Source: DAISIL01 sp036822015
GTDB lineage: Bacteria; Bacteroidota; Bacteroidia; Cytophagales; Bernardetiaceae
Direction: 5' to 3'
Assembly (NCBI GenBank): GCA_036822015.1
Contig: DAISIL010000012.1
Span: 1 to 60,478, forward strand
Length of the DNA stretch: 60,478 nt
The notes beneath the pieces are model-generated. The model saw only the letters and a list, made by a program, of their open reading frames with translations, had not been told where the DNA came from and ran no database searches. This document shows, in pieces, positions 34,413 to 42,514 of this stretch (positions are counted from its first letter, which is position 1; each line of letters starts with the position of its first letter). A program made the translations under genes and the position numbers.

Positions 34413-34516
34413 AGATAGGTGGAGAGCTATGCGTTTACTTATTTAACTTTTTGCCACTCAGGGCGATCAAGAAAACTTTCTAAACGACCAACCAGGACTT
34501 GAAAAGCTTCGGGGGC

Positions 34517-34882
34517 CTACTTGTCATAGTCCATGACTTGATAGCCATCAAAGGTAACATATGTCGTCGGTAAATCGCTACGGCTGCTGCGATAACTTTC
34601 CTTAAAAGTACGTTCAAATTGGATGTGCTCAAAGGAGGTACGCAAGGTTTGTATCGTTTCTTCATCAAATTTGGCAGTATAAATTCCTTGTTTATCCATG
34701 AACTGCTTGGCATGAAGGTAAGCCCGACCATCGGCGGCAATGCGCATCAAATACACCGGACAAGTACCGAAGCAGGCGGTCTTTTGGAGTATAAAAAGTG
34801 CCGGATCATCCTCTGACAAAGGGCGTTGGACGGCACAGGCAAGCAATCCTCCCAAGATCAAGACAAAGAGTAGTTTGTTCAT
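34517..34882 (-). CDS. DUF6438 lipoprotein, interrupted by in-frame amber codon
   Basis: A 121-residue lipoprotein with signal MNKLLFVLILGGLLAC (lipobox LLAC). The mature part matches DUF6438: QKTACFGTCPVYLMRI, DGRAYLHAKQFMDKQGIY and TYVTFDGYQVMDYDK. The frame ends at TAG (34517-34519). Beyond the stop the same frame stays open for 25 more codons, reading APEAFQVLVGRLESF then LDRPEWQKVK to a TAA at 34439-34441. That looks like the missing C-terminus. It is either a nonsense pseudogene, a read error or genuine truncation. The ATG at 34882 starts the signal peptide; the first in-frame codon upstream is a TTG. Confidence 0.75.
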   Translation of the reverse strand: MNKLLFVLILGGLLACAVQRPLSEDDPALFILQKTACFGTCPVYLMRIAADGRAYLHAKQFMDKQGIYTAKFDEETIQTLRTSFEHIQFERTFKESYRSSRSDLPTTYVTFDGYQVMDYDK

Positions 34883-34927
34883 CAGCAAAATTTTTTCGTT
34901 AGATTAGCAGAAAGATACATTTTTTCT

Positions 34928-35392
34928 ATGAAAACAAAAGCACTCCTGACCGCCCTAGACGCACTGGCGAAGACGATTCCACACGCCAACCGTAGCGATA
35001 CCCATATCTCTGCACAAGGCGTGGGCTGGCATATTGCGCATTCCCTGACAGTCATCGAGAAGGTCTGCCAACAAACCATCCAGTCGGATCCAGAGGCATT
35101 TCGTCCCAGTTTTAAGCTCTCCAAAACCATTGTCCTCCTGACCGGGTACATCCCACGTGGTGCCGCCAAAGCCCCAAAAGTCGTTTTGCCAGAGCCAGAA
35201 TTTGATCCGCAAAAAATTGAACAGCAAGTACTTAACGCACGAAATCTCATCACCCAACTCGAAAAACTTCCCCCTCGGGCTTTTTTTGAACATCCTTATT
35301 TTGGACATGTAGCCCTCCGATCCGTGCCGCGCTTCCTGGAAATACATACTCGGCATCACCTCAAAATCATTCAGGATATTTTGCATACCTGA
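34928..35392 (+). CDS. DUF1569 / DinB-like metal-binding protein
   Basis: A 154-residue predicted four-helix protein of the DinB/YfiT-like superfamily (DUF1569). Candidate metal ligands are GWHIAHSLTVIE in helix 2 and HTRHHLKIIQ near the C-terminus, which would bring three histidines together. Members often act as thiol transferases, but no substrate is known. It is divergent from the DUF6438 gene across a 45-base gap. Confidence 0.82.
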   Translation: MKTKALLTALDALAKTIPHANRSDTHISAQGVGWHIAHSLTVIEKVCQQTIQSDPEAFRPSFKLSKTIVLLTGYIPRGAAKAPKVVLPEPEFDPQKIEQQVLNARNLITQLEKLPPRAFFEHPYFGHVALRSVPRFLEIHTRHHLKIIQDILHT

Positions 35393-35426
35393 TGAACTTT
35401 TGCGTGAGGAATTGCGTTTTAATGCG

Positions 35427-35434
35427 TACATTTG
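35427..35434 (+). promoter_or_regulatory. Promoter -7 box of the merC-like gene
   Basis: TACATTTG matches TAnnTTTG, 22 bases before the ATG at 35457. A TTTG at 35399-35402 is 24 bases upstream, slightly long for a -33 element. The box overlaps the palindrome that follows. Confidence 0.5.
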
Positions 35435-35449
35435 CAACTTAATTGCAAA
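35431..35449. promoter_or_regulatory. Palindromic operator over the merC transcription start
   Basis: The dyad TTTGCAA-CTTAA-TTGCAAA (7-5-7, perfect arms) covers the end of the -7 box and the expected transcription start, so a bound dimer would block polymerase. The shape resembles operators of Fur/Zur-type metal regulators, and MerC-type proteins are often linked to metal-responsive Fur-family genes in this phylum. The regulator itself is not in the window; the identity is inference. Confidence 0.5.
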
Positions 35450-35456
35450 CAAAAAA

Positions 35457-35876
35457 ATGTGGTATAAAAACTTAGACTTTTGGGGGATGTCGGCATCCTT
35501 GCTTTGCGCGGTACATTGTGCAGCCTTGCCGGTTTTGGTTACGTTTTCGGTGGCCGGCAACTGGGCTTTATGGTCGGATGTACGGCTAGAAGCACTTTTT
35601 TTGTCCGGATCGGGGCTGCTGGCCATTTTTTCTTTGATTCCGGGCTACAGGCAGCACCATTACGGCTTGGCTTTGGGGGTGGCTGTAGGTGGCTTTTTGC
35701 TGCTCTTACTCGGGCATCTCCCCGACTTGCTGCACGGACATGGCGGGCATGGACACGCCCATCATCCATCCGAGGCGCAATCGTGGGTTTCGGCTGTGGG
35801 CGGCTTGTGTTTGGCATCCGCGCATTGGATCAACTGGCGATGGATGCGCCATCAGCGCGGCTGCTCCCTCAAATAG
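35457..35876 (+). CDS. MerC-domain membrane protein
   Basis: A 139-residue inner-membrane protein with four hydrophobic segments. The first helix carries LLCAVHCAALP, the Cys-x-x-x-Cys pair of MerC mercury transporters. A histidine-rich loop, HGHGGHGHAHH, lies between helices 3 and 4 and fits binding of Zn or another soft metal. The start is the ATG at 35457 (MWYKNLDF) rather than an upstream TTG. Transport of mercury or another metal is inferred from the family. Control by the adjacent palindrome is likely. Confidence 0.85.
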   Translation: MWYKNLDFWGMSASLLCAVHCAALPVLVTFSVAGNWALWSDVRLEALFLSGSGLLAIFSLIPGYRQHHYGLALGVAVGGFLLLLLGHLPDLLHGHGGHGHAHHPSEAQSWVSAVGGLCLASAHWINWRWMRHQRGCSLK

Positions 35877-35968
35877 ACGGGAACACATACAGCATTAAAT
35901 CTCCTCGGCCGAGCAACCTTTGCCCCCTCCCTGGCATCTTTACCCCACAACCAAACCAATAACTGCTG

Positions 35969-36787
35969 ATGATACGTCCCTTTTTTGTCTTGCTTTTTGT
36001 CCTTATTTCATGGTATGCAGCCGCCCAGCCCATCACAAAAGAAATTGAACTAGCTGATTTTGAAGAAATCAGACTAAGCAGTATCGTAGAGCTTTTCCTG
36101 ACACAATCCGATAAAGACCAACTCAGGATCGTCTATGAGGGCTTTCAAGCCGAGGAGATCGTCAGTGAAGTAAAAAAAGGCGTGCTGCAATTAGGCACAC
36201 GATCTAAACGGAAGCATTTCGGTAAGAAGCACTACGTCCGAGCTTATGTTTCGTTTACTACCCTCAACAAAATCACGGCGGGGGGTGCAACGGCAGTACA
36301 TATCGAAGCACCCATCACGATAAAAAACCTCACCCTAGACCTGGGCGGAGCAACTACCCTCAAAGCCAATGCCTCCATAGAAGCCCAGACCCTCGAGCTG
36401 AACCTCTCCGGGGCATCGGATATGAAGGTAGCCGATCTGATGACGGCCCAACAACTGACCCTCAACCTTAGCGGTGGCTCCAGCCTCAAATCACCGCTCA
36501 ACGTACAGACCATCAAAGGCAAATGTAGTGGAGCGTCCAATGCCAAATTTTCGGGGAAAGCAGAAGACCAAACCCTGACCCTCTCCGGCTCCAGCAACTA
36601 CAAAGCACAAGAACTGACCAGCCAGACGGCTTCTCTGAACATCTCCGGAGCAAGCAATGCCAGCGTCTTTGTCCAACAGCAGCTCACCGCCGATGCCTCC
36701 GGGGCCAGTGATCTCAAATATTGGGGCAAACCCCAAAACACGGATTTGTCCAGCTCGGGAGCATCCAAGATACAAGCCCGAGAGTAA
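35969..36787 (+). CDS. DUF2807 (head GIN-domain) exported protein
   Basis: A 272-residue exported protein with signal peptide PFFVLLFVLISWYAAAQ. The rest is a right-handed, repetitive beta structure of the head GIN/DUF2807 family, with recurring short units LNLSGASDM, LNLSGGSSL, GKCSGASNA, LTLSGSSN, LNISGASNA and DASGASDL, each about 20-22 residues apart. The repeated SGAS turns are typical. These proteins may bind envelope components; the function is unknown. 93 bases separate it from merC and no clear promoter is seen in that gap. Confidence 0.87.
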   Translation: MIRPFFVLLFVLISWYAAAQPITKEIELADFEEIRLSSIVELFLTQSDKDQLRIVYEGFQAEEIVSEVKKGVLQLGTRSKRKHFGKKHYVRAYVSFTTLNKITAGGATAVHIEAPITIKNLTLDLGGATTLKANASIEAQTLELNLSGASDMKVADLMTAQQLTLNLSGGSSLKSPLNVQTIKGKCSGASNAKFSGKAEDQTLTLSGSSNYKAQELTSQTASLNISGASNASVFVQQQLTADASGASDLKYWGKPQNTDLSSSGASKIQARE

Positions 36788-36810
36788 CGATATTTTTCGA
36801 TTCTTTTTGT

Positions 36811-36818
36811 TAGCTTTG
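36811..36818 (+). promoter_or_regulatory. Promoter -7 box of the cysteine desulfurase gene
   Basis: TAGCTTTG matches TAnnTTTG, 36 bases before the ATG at 36855. No convincing TTG/TTTG -33 element at the usual distance. Confidence 0.45.
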
Positions 36819-36854
36819 TTGGTTTAATATCAATGACCGATACACACCGACATC

Positions 36855-37988
36855 ATGCCCATCTATCTGGATAATGCCGCCACCACAAGTTTAGATGCCT
36901 CTGTCTTGGATGCCATGCTGCCCTACCTCAAGCAGCACTACGGCAATCCCTCCTCCACACACGCTTTTGGGCGAGCAGCAAAAGGAGCCGTAGAGACAGC
37001 CCGCAAAAAGGTAGCTGATCTTTTGGGCGTTACGCCTGCCGAAATCGTCTTTACCTCGGGTGGCACCGAAGCCGACAACCTAGCCCTGCGCGGTGCCATT
37101 GACCGCTTTGGTGTTCGGCATGTATGCACTACGCGCCTCGAGCATCACGCCGTTTTGCATACCCTTGAGTCGCTTGCCGCCGCCGGTAGCATCCAGTTGC
37201 ATTTCCTGGAAACAGACGAGAAAGGGCGATTTGCGATGCCTGACCTTGAAGCCTTTCTGGCTGCCCATCCCCAGTCGCTGGTATCCTTGATGCACGGCAA
37301 CAACGAAATCGGCAACTTGATCGACCTGGCAGAGATCAGTGCCTGTGTGCAAGCACACGGGGGGTATTTTCACTCGGATACCGTCCAGACGACTGGACAT
37401 TTTGATCTTCAACTTCGGGAGGTAGGCGTGCATTATACCGCCGCTTCGGCGCATAAGTTTCACGGGCCAAAAGGTGTCGGCTTTGCATTTATTGAAAAAA
37501 ACCACAAAATACCAGCCCAGCAAACGGGCGGCAGCCAGGAGCGCGGTATCCGTGCCGGGACACACAACGTAGCCAGTATTGTAGGGCTAGCTGCCGCCCT
37601 CGAAAAAGCCATTCACTCCCAGGAGACCCATCGCTACCATATCCTCCAACTCAAAAAAAGCCTCCACGATGGCTTACGCTCTCGCTTCAAGAGCATTACA
37701 TTCAACGGTTTGTCCGATGATATGGCGCAAAGCCTTTACACGGTCTTGAGTGTGAGCTTCCCCCGAACATCCGCAACAGAGATGTTGCTCTTCCAACTCG
37801 ACATCCGGGGGATATGCGCCTCGGGGGGGAGTGCTTGTTCGAGCGGATCGGATCAAGGATCGCACGTCATCCGAGCATTGGGGCAACAAGACATAATACC
37901 TGTGCGGTTTTCTTTCAGCAAATGCAATGGTATTAACGAAATCGAAACCGTCCTAGATACCCTCACCGAGCTACTCCCCGACTGCTAA
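36855..37988 (+). CDS. Cysteine desulfurase (NifS/IscS family)
   Basis: PLP enzyme that takes sulfur from cysteine for Fe-S clusters and thiolated tRNA. 377 residues. YLDNAATTSLDASVLDAMLP at the start, TSGGTEADNLAL, ASAHKFHGPKGVGF with the PLP lysine, GGSQERGIRAGTHN, and CASGGSACSSGSD with the catalytic Cys in the mobile loop. No iscU, iscA or suf gene is next to it; the nearest Fe-S genes are Mrp and NifU-like at 44-46 kb. The maf gene starts 13 bases after its stop. Confidence 0.92.
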   Translation: MPIYLDNAATTSLDASVLDAMLPYLKQHYGNPSSTHAFGRAAKGAVETARKKVADLLGVTPAEIVFTSGGTEADNLALRGAIDRFGVRHVCTTRLEHHAVLHTLESLAAAGSIQLHFLETDEKGRFAMPDLEAFLAAHPQSLVSLMHGNNEIGNLIDLAEISACVQAHGGYFHSDTVQTTGHFDLQLREVGVHYTAASAHKFHGPKGVGFAFIEKNHKIPAQQTGGSQERGIRAGTHNVASIVGLAAALEKAIHSQETHRYHILQLKKSLHDGLRSRFKSITFNGLSDDMAQSLYTVLSVSFPRTSATEMLLFQLDIRGICASGGSACSSGSDQGSHVIRALGQQDIIPVRFSFSKCNGINEIETVLDTLTELLPDC

Positions 37989-38001
37989 ACTTCACCTATC
38001 C

Positions 38002-38592
38002 GTGATCGATCAATTTCCCTATCGGTTCATTCTGGGATCGGCTTCACCGCGTCGGCAGGCACTGTTGCAGTCCCTGGGATTGTCTTTTGAGGTGCGCGTG
38101 TTGAGCATCCCCGAAATACTCCCACCCGAAGTCAAACGCCATGAAGCCGCCTGCTATTTGGCGCGCCAAAAGAACCATGCCCAGTCGCTCTCTGGGGATG
38201 AACTCCTCCTGACGGCCGACACCGTGGTTTGGCTTCCCCAGTCGCAAGAGCTACTCGGTAAGCCCACCGACCTCTCCGATGCTCGTGCCATGCTCCACAA
38301 GCTCTCCGATACCGCCCACGAGGTCATCACGGGCGTATGTCTGCGGACGCATACACGGGAACTTTGCTTCCAGGAGACAACAACGGTACACTTTCGGGAA
38401 CTCTCTACCGCCGACATCGACCACTATTTGAAAGATGGGCGGGCCCTCGATAGAGCCGGTGCTTACGGTATCCAGGATTGGATTGGGATGATCGGCGTAC
38501 AAAAAATTGTTGGCGATTATTACAATGTTATGGGCTTGCCCGTCGGGGCTGTGTATGCGGCTTTGCGGTCTTTCATTATTAAACCGTTTTAA
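38002..38592 (+). CDS. Maf-like nucleotide pyrophosphatase
   Basis: A nucleoside triphosphate pyrophosphatase (dTTP/UTP type; Maf family), 196 residues. RFILGSASPRRQALLQSLG is the substrate-binding loop, LLTADTVVW the central strand with the catalytic acidic residue, and SDTAHEVITGVCL follows. It starts with GTG at 38002, the only start codon close before the conserved ILGSASPRR. It is co-directional with the desulfurase, 13 bases downstream. Confidence 0.92.
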   Translation: MIDQFPYRFILGSASPRRQALLQSLGLSFEVRVLSIPEILPPEVKRHEAACYLARQKNHAQSLSGDELLLTADTVVWLPQSQELLGKPTDLSDARAMLHKLSDTAHEVITGVCLRTHTRELCFQETTTVHFRELSTADIDHYLKDGRALDRAGAYGIQDWIGMIGVQKIVGDYYNVMGLPVGAVYAALRSFIIKPF

Positions 38593-38643
38593 CGACTACC
38601 CATCCCACCCGAGAGACCTTGTGGACGAGCTTTGTCCATTTAC

Positions 38644-39426
38644 TTATCCTACCTTTGGTAGTCCGATCAAATAAATAACCGTCCCGAATTGATGGCGAGC
38701 CTTTCCCACTTGCCAGGTGTAGTGCTCGTGATCGGGTATCGCCGCGATCATACCACGCAAAGCAGCCGGCCCATAAAGCCTAAAAACAGACACCCAGCCA
38801 TCCCAAAGCGTAAAAAAAGGCAAAAGCGGAATCAAGTAAGTGAAGACCAAGCGGCTCCAACGAAACGGACGCAAGAATGGCGTAACGACCCACATCAAAA
38901 CCGTCAAGGCAAGCGTATTGATGATGAGCTGCAAGGGCGATTTGTCGATTGGCTCAAAGATACCCACCGGACGGCGACGGGCGACAGCCTCTCCCAAAAA
39001 ACCTCGCGCCTCGTGGGGGCGCAAGTGATGGAAACCGTTAAAGATCGTCCAAAAACCCGAGTGTACATCTTCGGGTATATCCCTGACATCTAATGGTTTA
39101 TCTCGAAAGGTGATCTTTGCCTGGCTGCGTGCCTCCACGTGCCGAAAGGCATCTGTGTTGGGGTAGAGATCGCTGCCTTGCATCGGGACAGACAGCCCCT
39201 GACGCAAGAGGTGATCCTGGATGATGAGCAAACTACCTCCCCCGCCCGAGCAGAAATCGACTAGGGTTTCTTCTTTGGAGGCCTGCCAGGCAGCAGACAA
39301 CTGCGGGATCACGGCACGAAAGACATCAAAGGTCTCCATCAGAAAACGGAGGTAGTCCGTTTGTGAACGCCGAATGGTATCGGGATACCAGGGCATATCC
39401 TCCCACTCAAAGAGATGCAGTCGCAT
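38644..39426 (-). CDS. SAM methyltransferase-like protein with embedded membrane segments
   Basis: A 260-residue protein. The N-terminal part looks like a class I methyltransferase: EETLVDFCSGGGGSLLII matches motif I, followed by GSDLYPNTDAF and GFWTIFNGFHHLRPHEA, which fits motif II. The segment from about residue 165 to 225 is strongly hydrophobic (LQLIINTLALTVLMWVV, then LVFTYLIPLLPFFTLW), suggesting two membrane helices or an amphipathic anchor inside the catalytic fold. The substrate is unknown, perhaps a lipid or quinone. It overlaps the YcxB-like gene by 20 bases. Confidence 0.7.
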   Translation of the reverse strand: MRLHLFEWEDMPWYPDTIRRSQTDYLRFLMETFDVFRAVIPQLSAAWQASKEETLVDFCSGGGGSLLIIQDHLLRQGLSVPMQGSDLYPNTDAFRHVEARSQAKITFRDKPLDVRDIPEDVHSGFWTIFNGFHHLRPHEARGFLGEAVARRRPVGIFEPIDKSPLQLIINTLALTVLMWVVTPFLRPFRWSRLVFTYLIPLLPFFTLWDGWVSVFRLYGPAALRGMIAAIPDHEHYTWQVGKARHQFGTVIYLIGLPKVG

Positions 39427-39934
39427 GAGCAATCAGTTGTTGGGCGTGGTCAAGTTCGGTAAAGATACGCTTCGGGATCAGGCGGTAAGCCTGCCCTTCG
39501 CCCCAATGCACGCCGATCAGATCGGGCGTTTGGTGGATATGCGTCAGATCGGCGTAGCTGATCTTGAGTGGCTCGTAATCCGTAATCTGAAAGGTCATAG
39601 ATTGGTTATCAAAAGTAAAATCTGTTGGAACAAACAAAAGTTTTCCCTGGGCGTGATCGCTTAACAAGCGGATACCAGTTGCGATGCGGTAGCGGTACAA
39701 AGTCGGAAAGAAGAGCAACGCTACGCCAACCAGCGCCACAAAGGCTCCGTAGAGTTGTCCGGCAAAACTGCCGGCCGAAAAGAGCAGATAGCCTCCCGTC
39801 AGGAAAGCCACCGGCGGCAACCCCCAGCGAAGCAGCCAGCGGCGTTTGCGATGGGCGGGCGCATTCCAGTAGCGATCCAGGAGGTAGTCGGTCAGTTCGT
39901 CGGGCGTGAGTTGGTAGGTGTAAGTGTATTTCAT
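39407..39934 (-). CDS. YcxB-like membrane protein
   Basis: A 175-residue protein: N-terminal YTYQLTPDELTDYLLDRYW, then two membrane segments (WGLPPVAFLTGGYLLFSAG and LYGAFVALVGVALLFFPTLY), and a cytoplasmic beta domain with FTFDNQSMTFQITDYEPLKI as the YcxB-like C-terminal unit. Function unknown. The ATG at 39934 (MKYTYTY) is used. It overlaps the methyltransferase-like gene by 20 bases, so the pair is cotranslated. Confidence 0.72.
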   Translation of the reverse strand: MKYTYTYQLTPDELTDYLLDRYWNAPAHRKRRWLLRWGLPPVAFLTGGYLLFSAGSFAGQLYGAFVALVGVALLFFPTLYRYRIATGIRLLSDHAQGKLLFVPTDFTFDNQSMTFQITDYEPLKISYADLTHIHQTPDLIGVHWGEGQAYRLIPKRIFTELDHAQQLIAHATASL

Positions 39935-39944
39935 GCGAGGACAA

Positions 39945-39983
39945 AAAAAAACAAAGGGTAGCATCTCGAAAAAGATACTACCC
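39945..39983 (-). terminator. Intrinsic terminator of the M43 protease gene
   Basis: GGGTAG-C-ATCT with a short loop and AGAT-A-CTACCC, followed on the minus strand by TTTGTTTTTTTTTGT. A strong rho-independent terminator, placed between the protease and the YcxB-like gene that lies in the same direction. Confidence 0.88.
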
Positions 39984-40005
39984 TTGATTTTGAAAAAATG
40001 TTTGC

Positions 40006-42345
40006 TTAGGGAGCCGTTACGGTGAGGATAATCGTCTCGTCGGGTTCGATGGTATTATCTGGTACGGTCTGGATGGTGAGGCTAGCCGTTGTTTGTCCGG
40101 CCGGGATGACGATAGTTCCCGAGGTAGCTCCAAAAGAAGCCGCTCCATAGGCTACCGTATAGTCCTGGTTGAAGGTAGCCGTTCCACCGACGGAGAAGTT
40201 TACGGTTAGGTCGGTAGCGGGAGCCACACTGCTCGTGAACGTAAATATGAAGCTGTTTACGGCTGCATCCTCGGCTACACTTGCCGGAGCAACCGTAACA
40301 CTGATCTCGGGTAGGGCAGCGGCAGCGGCAGCATCAATACGGACGTTATCCATGTACAGATTTTGCCCCCATTGGTTGGTGGCTACAAATCGGAACTGTA
40401 CGCGGGGGTTGTTCAGGAAGGCAGCCAGGTTGGTTGCCTCGGCTCTCCATTGGTTGCTTGCCGTCGGATTGAAGGGCGTGTTGCCATCAAAGCCTGCAAC
40501 GGTAGAAAGTGCTGCCCCAGCTTTGTTGTAGATCGGGGTTGCGTTCCAGGTGTTGCCGCCATCGGTAGAGACCTCCACGCGGAGGGCATCCTCCGAGCCA
40601 CCAAAAGGAGGCTCGGCATACGAGACCTCAAAAGTCAGCGTAGCGGCCGTGGTATTGTTTAGATTAACGACAGGCGAGTAGAGCATGATCTCGGTGCCTT
40701 TGCTGTTGAACTGAAAGTTGTTCACTCTGAGCATCGTAGAGGTAGCCGACTGGCTACCCGTGGCACTATGTGGCTCGAAGTAGTAGCAGGTAGGCACAGC
40801 CGCAGCCGTGTTGTTGTTGCTAATCTGGCTCCAGCCAGCTGGGAGTACCTCTCCCTCTTCATTAAGGCGCATGGTCTCGAAGGTCTCCGTAACAGGGAAA
40901 TCGCTGATAGGAGCCACGGACTGGAACCGGAACGTGATGTTGTCCAGGTCGGTGTTGGTGTCCGTTTGTCCGTTGGGGCTGCTCACGGTAACGGAGAACG
41001 TCTGGGTGGCTGCATTGGCGGCCGTCGTGAAGGTATTGAGCGTAACAGTAGCAGAAGCACCGGTGGATAAGTTTCCGTTCCACGTCGTAGTGATGGGTGT
41101 GCCGCCATCAACTTGATAAGAAACCGAAGCCGAGGTAAGGGCATTGGTTCCGCGATTGACGATGCGCACCTGGGGAGCAAGCGTAGTTCCGGTGGCGTAA
41201 TTCCCCACGGGTTTGATAACATCCACCAGAGCTACGTCGTTGGCTACCGGTGCTACGAAAGCATCCGAGTAAGTAAGCGATTGTCGGGAGGTTAGCATGA
41301 TGGCACGCATCCGAGCCTTTTGGTCTCGGGTGAAGATATTCATGCAAGCATCCTGGGAGTAGTCCATGTAGTTTTCGATCATGCGATCCGTTACACCATC
41401 ACAAGCCTTAGGTACGGTAGCCGTGGGCGTGCCTGTGTTGTTGCAGGACTGGTAATGCTGCCCACTGACGTTAGGCGTATCATCACAGCGATCATCTACG
41501 GTACAATCACCGTCGCCCCAGGTATGGAATAACCCGAGGTAATGCCCAACTTCATGCGTCATGGTGCGTCCGTAGGCATAGCCTGGGTTCATGTAGAACG
41601 TTTGGTCGCCAGGTTGGCGGTCAAGGGTACCAAAGGCATCAGGGATGCCTACCACACCATCGCGGGTGTTGTTGGGCAAAATAGAGCCACAGTTGCCTAC
41701 ACCTGCCACGGAGCTAGGCGCGGGCGGGAAAGTAGCAAAACCGAGAGTTGTGCCACTGATGGGAATAACCCAGACGTTCATGTAGCGCGAAGGATCCCAG
41801 ATGGTGGCCGGCTTGATAATTGTGTTGATGGTATCCGAAGCGAACTTTCCATCCGCTCGGGTGGGCCAGCCTGTGACGGTAGCGTCGTAGCGACGAATGC
41901 CGTTGGTGGCATTGCCGCTGGGGTCGCGCTTAGCCATCACAAATTCGATTTCAGAATCAGCACCTACGGGGCTGTTGTTGAAGCCGCGTGTGCCGTTGGA
42001 CTTGCGGAAATCTTCATTGAGAACAAAGATTTGGGAGAGGACTTGCTCATCGGTGATGTTGTTGGTGGTGCCGACGGCCTGCCCCGTATGGACGATGTGA
42101 ACCACGATAGGGATTTTGAGTACCCCACGGGCTACACGGGCATCGCGCAAGCCAAAAACAGCCGATGTAATCTCTTCGCCGAGAGCATCCAGGCTGGGGA
42201 TACGTGGGTTTTGTTCCTGTAATTGGTTGTGTACATGTACTGTAGCACAGCGGTCGTGGTTTACCTGACCAAGAGCAGTCGTACTTAGCAGCCCAAGCAA
42301 GAAAAGGAGGCATAGACCCCCTAGACGTTGAAAGTAAGTGTTCAT
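40006..42345 (-). CDS. Secreted M43 (pappalysin-type) metalloprotease with C-terminal Calx-beta domain
   Basis: An exported 779-residue zinc protease. After a signal peptide ending near TTALGQ, the catalytic domain is at about residues 75-355: RTMTHEVGHYLGLFHTWG carries the HExxHxxxxxH zinc motif, followed by MIENYMDYSQDACM as the Met-turn. A CARDB-like segment (NDVALVDVIKPVGNYATG) and a carbohydrate-binding-like beta domain follow. The last 100 residues (from LPEISVTVAPAS) are a Calx-beta domain that stops at ETIILTVTAP. No T9SS tail. The ATG at 42345 is chosen; a GTG two codons earlier is also possible. Confidence 0.9.
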   Translation of the reverse strand: MNTYFQRLGGLCLLFLLGLLSTTALGQVNHDRCATVHVHNQLQEQNPRIPSLDALGEEITSAVFGLRDARVARGVLKIPIVVHIVHTGQAVGTTNNITDEQVLSQIFVLNEDFRKSNGTRGFNNSPVGADSEIEFVMAKRDPSGNATNGIRRYDATVTGWPTRADGKFASDTINTIIKPATIWDPSRYMNVWVIPISGTTLGFATFPPAPSSVAGVGNCGSILPNNTRDGVVGIPDAFGTLDRQPGDQTFYMNPGYAYGRTMTHEVGHYLGLFHTWGDGDCTVDDRCDDTPNVSGQHYQSCNNTGTPTATVPKACDGVTDRMIENYMDYSQDACMNIFTRDQKARMRAIMLTSRQSLTYSDAFVAPVANDVALVDVIKPVGNYATGTTLAPQVRIVNRGTNALTSASVSYQVDGGTPITTTWNGNLSTGASATVTLNTFTTAANAATQTFSVTVSSPNGQTDTNTDLDNITFRFQSVAPISDFPVTETFETMRLNEEGEVLPAGWSQISNNNTAAAVPTCYYFEPHSATGSQSATSTMLRVNNFQFNSKGTEIMLYSPVVNLNNTTAATLTFEVSYAEPPFGGSEDALRVEVSTDGGNTWNATPIYNKAGAALSTVAGFDGNTPFNPTASNQWRAEATNLAAFLNNPRVQFRFVATNQWGQNLYMDNVRIDAAAAAALPEISVTVAPASVAEDAAVNSFIFTFTSSVAPATDLTVNFSVGGTATFNQDYTVAYGAASFGATSGTIVIPAGQTTASLTIQTVPDNTIEPDETIILTVTAP

Positions 42346-42514
42346 CTTCACGGTGATTAGATTAAATTGAGTAAAAAAACGTAGTAGTACCTGGCTTCAA
42401 AGAGGAGAAAATTTTCCTGACAAGGATAGGAATTTATTTACACAATCAAAGTGTATCCCAACCATTTCTTTTTTTCTCCCACCCAAAAAGACAAGCACAC
42501 CCCCTTTTTTTCTT

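Noticed and set aside
35480..35962. Open frame of 160 residues overlapping merC in another frame
   Set aside because: The MerC frame has the Cys pair, membrane helices and a matched promoter and start; this frame has no support.
41542..42222. Open frame of 226 residues antisense to the M43 protease
   Set aside because: Entirely within the protease catalytic region, without start signals or conserved motifs.
40006..42345. T9SS sorting domain at the end of the M43 protease
   Set aside because: The C-terminus is a Calx-beta domain; the typical YPNP and GVYLIKF-type motifs found on the PhoD-like protein are absent.
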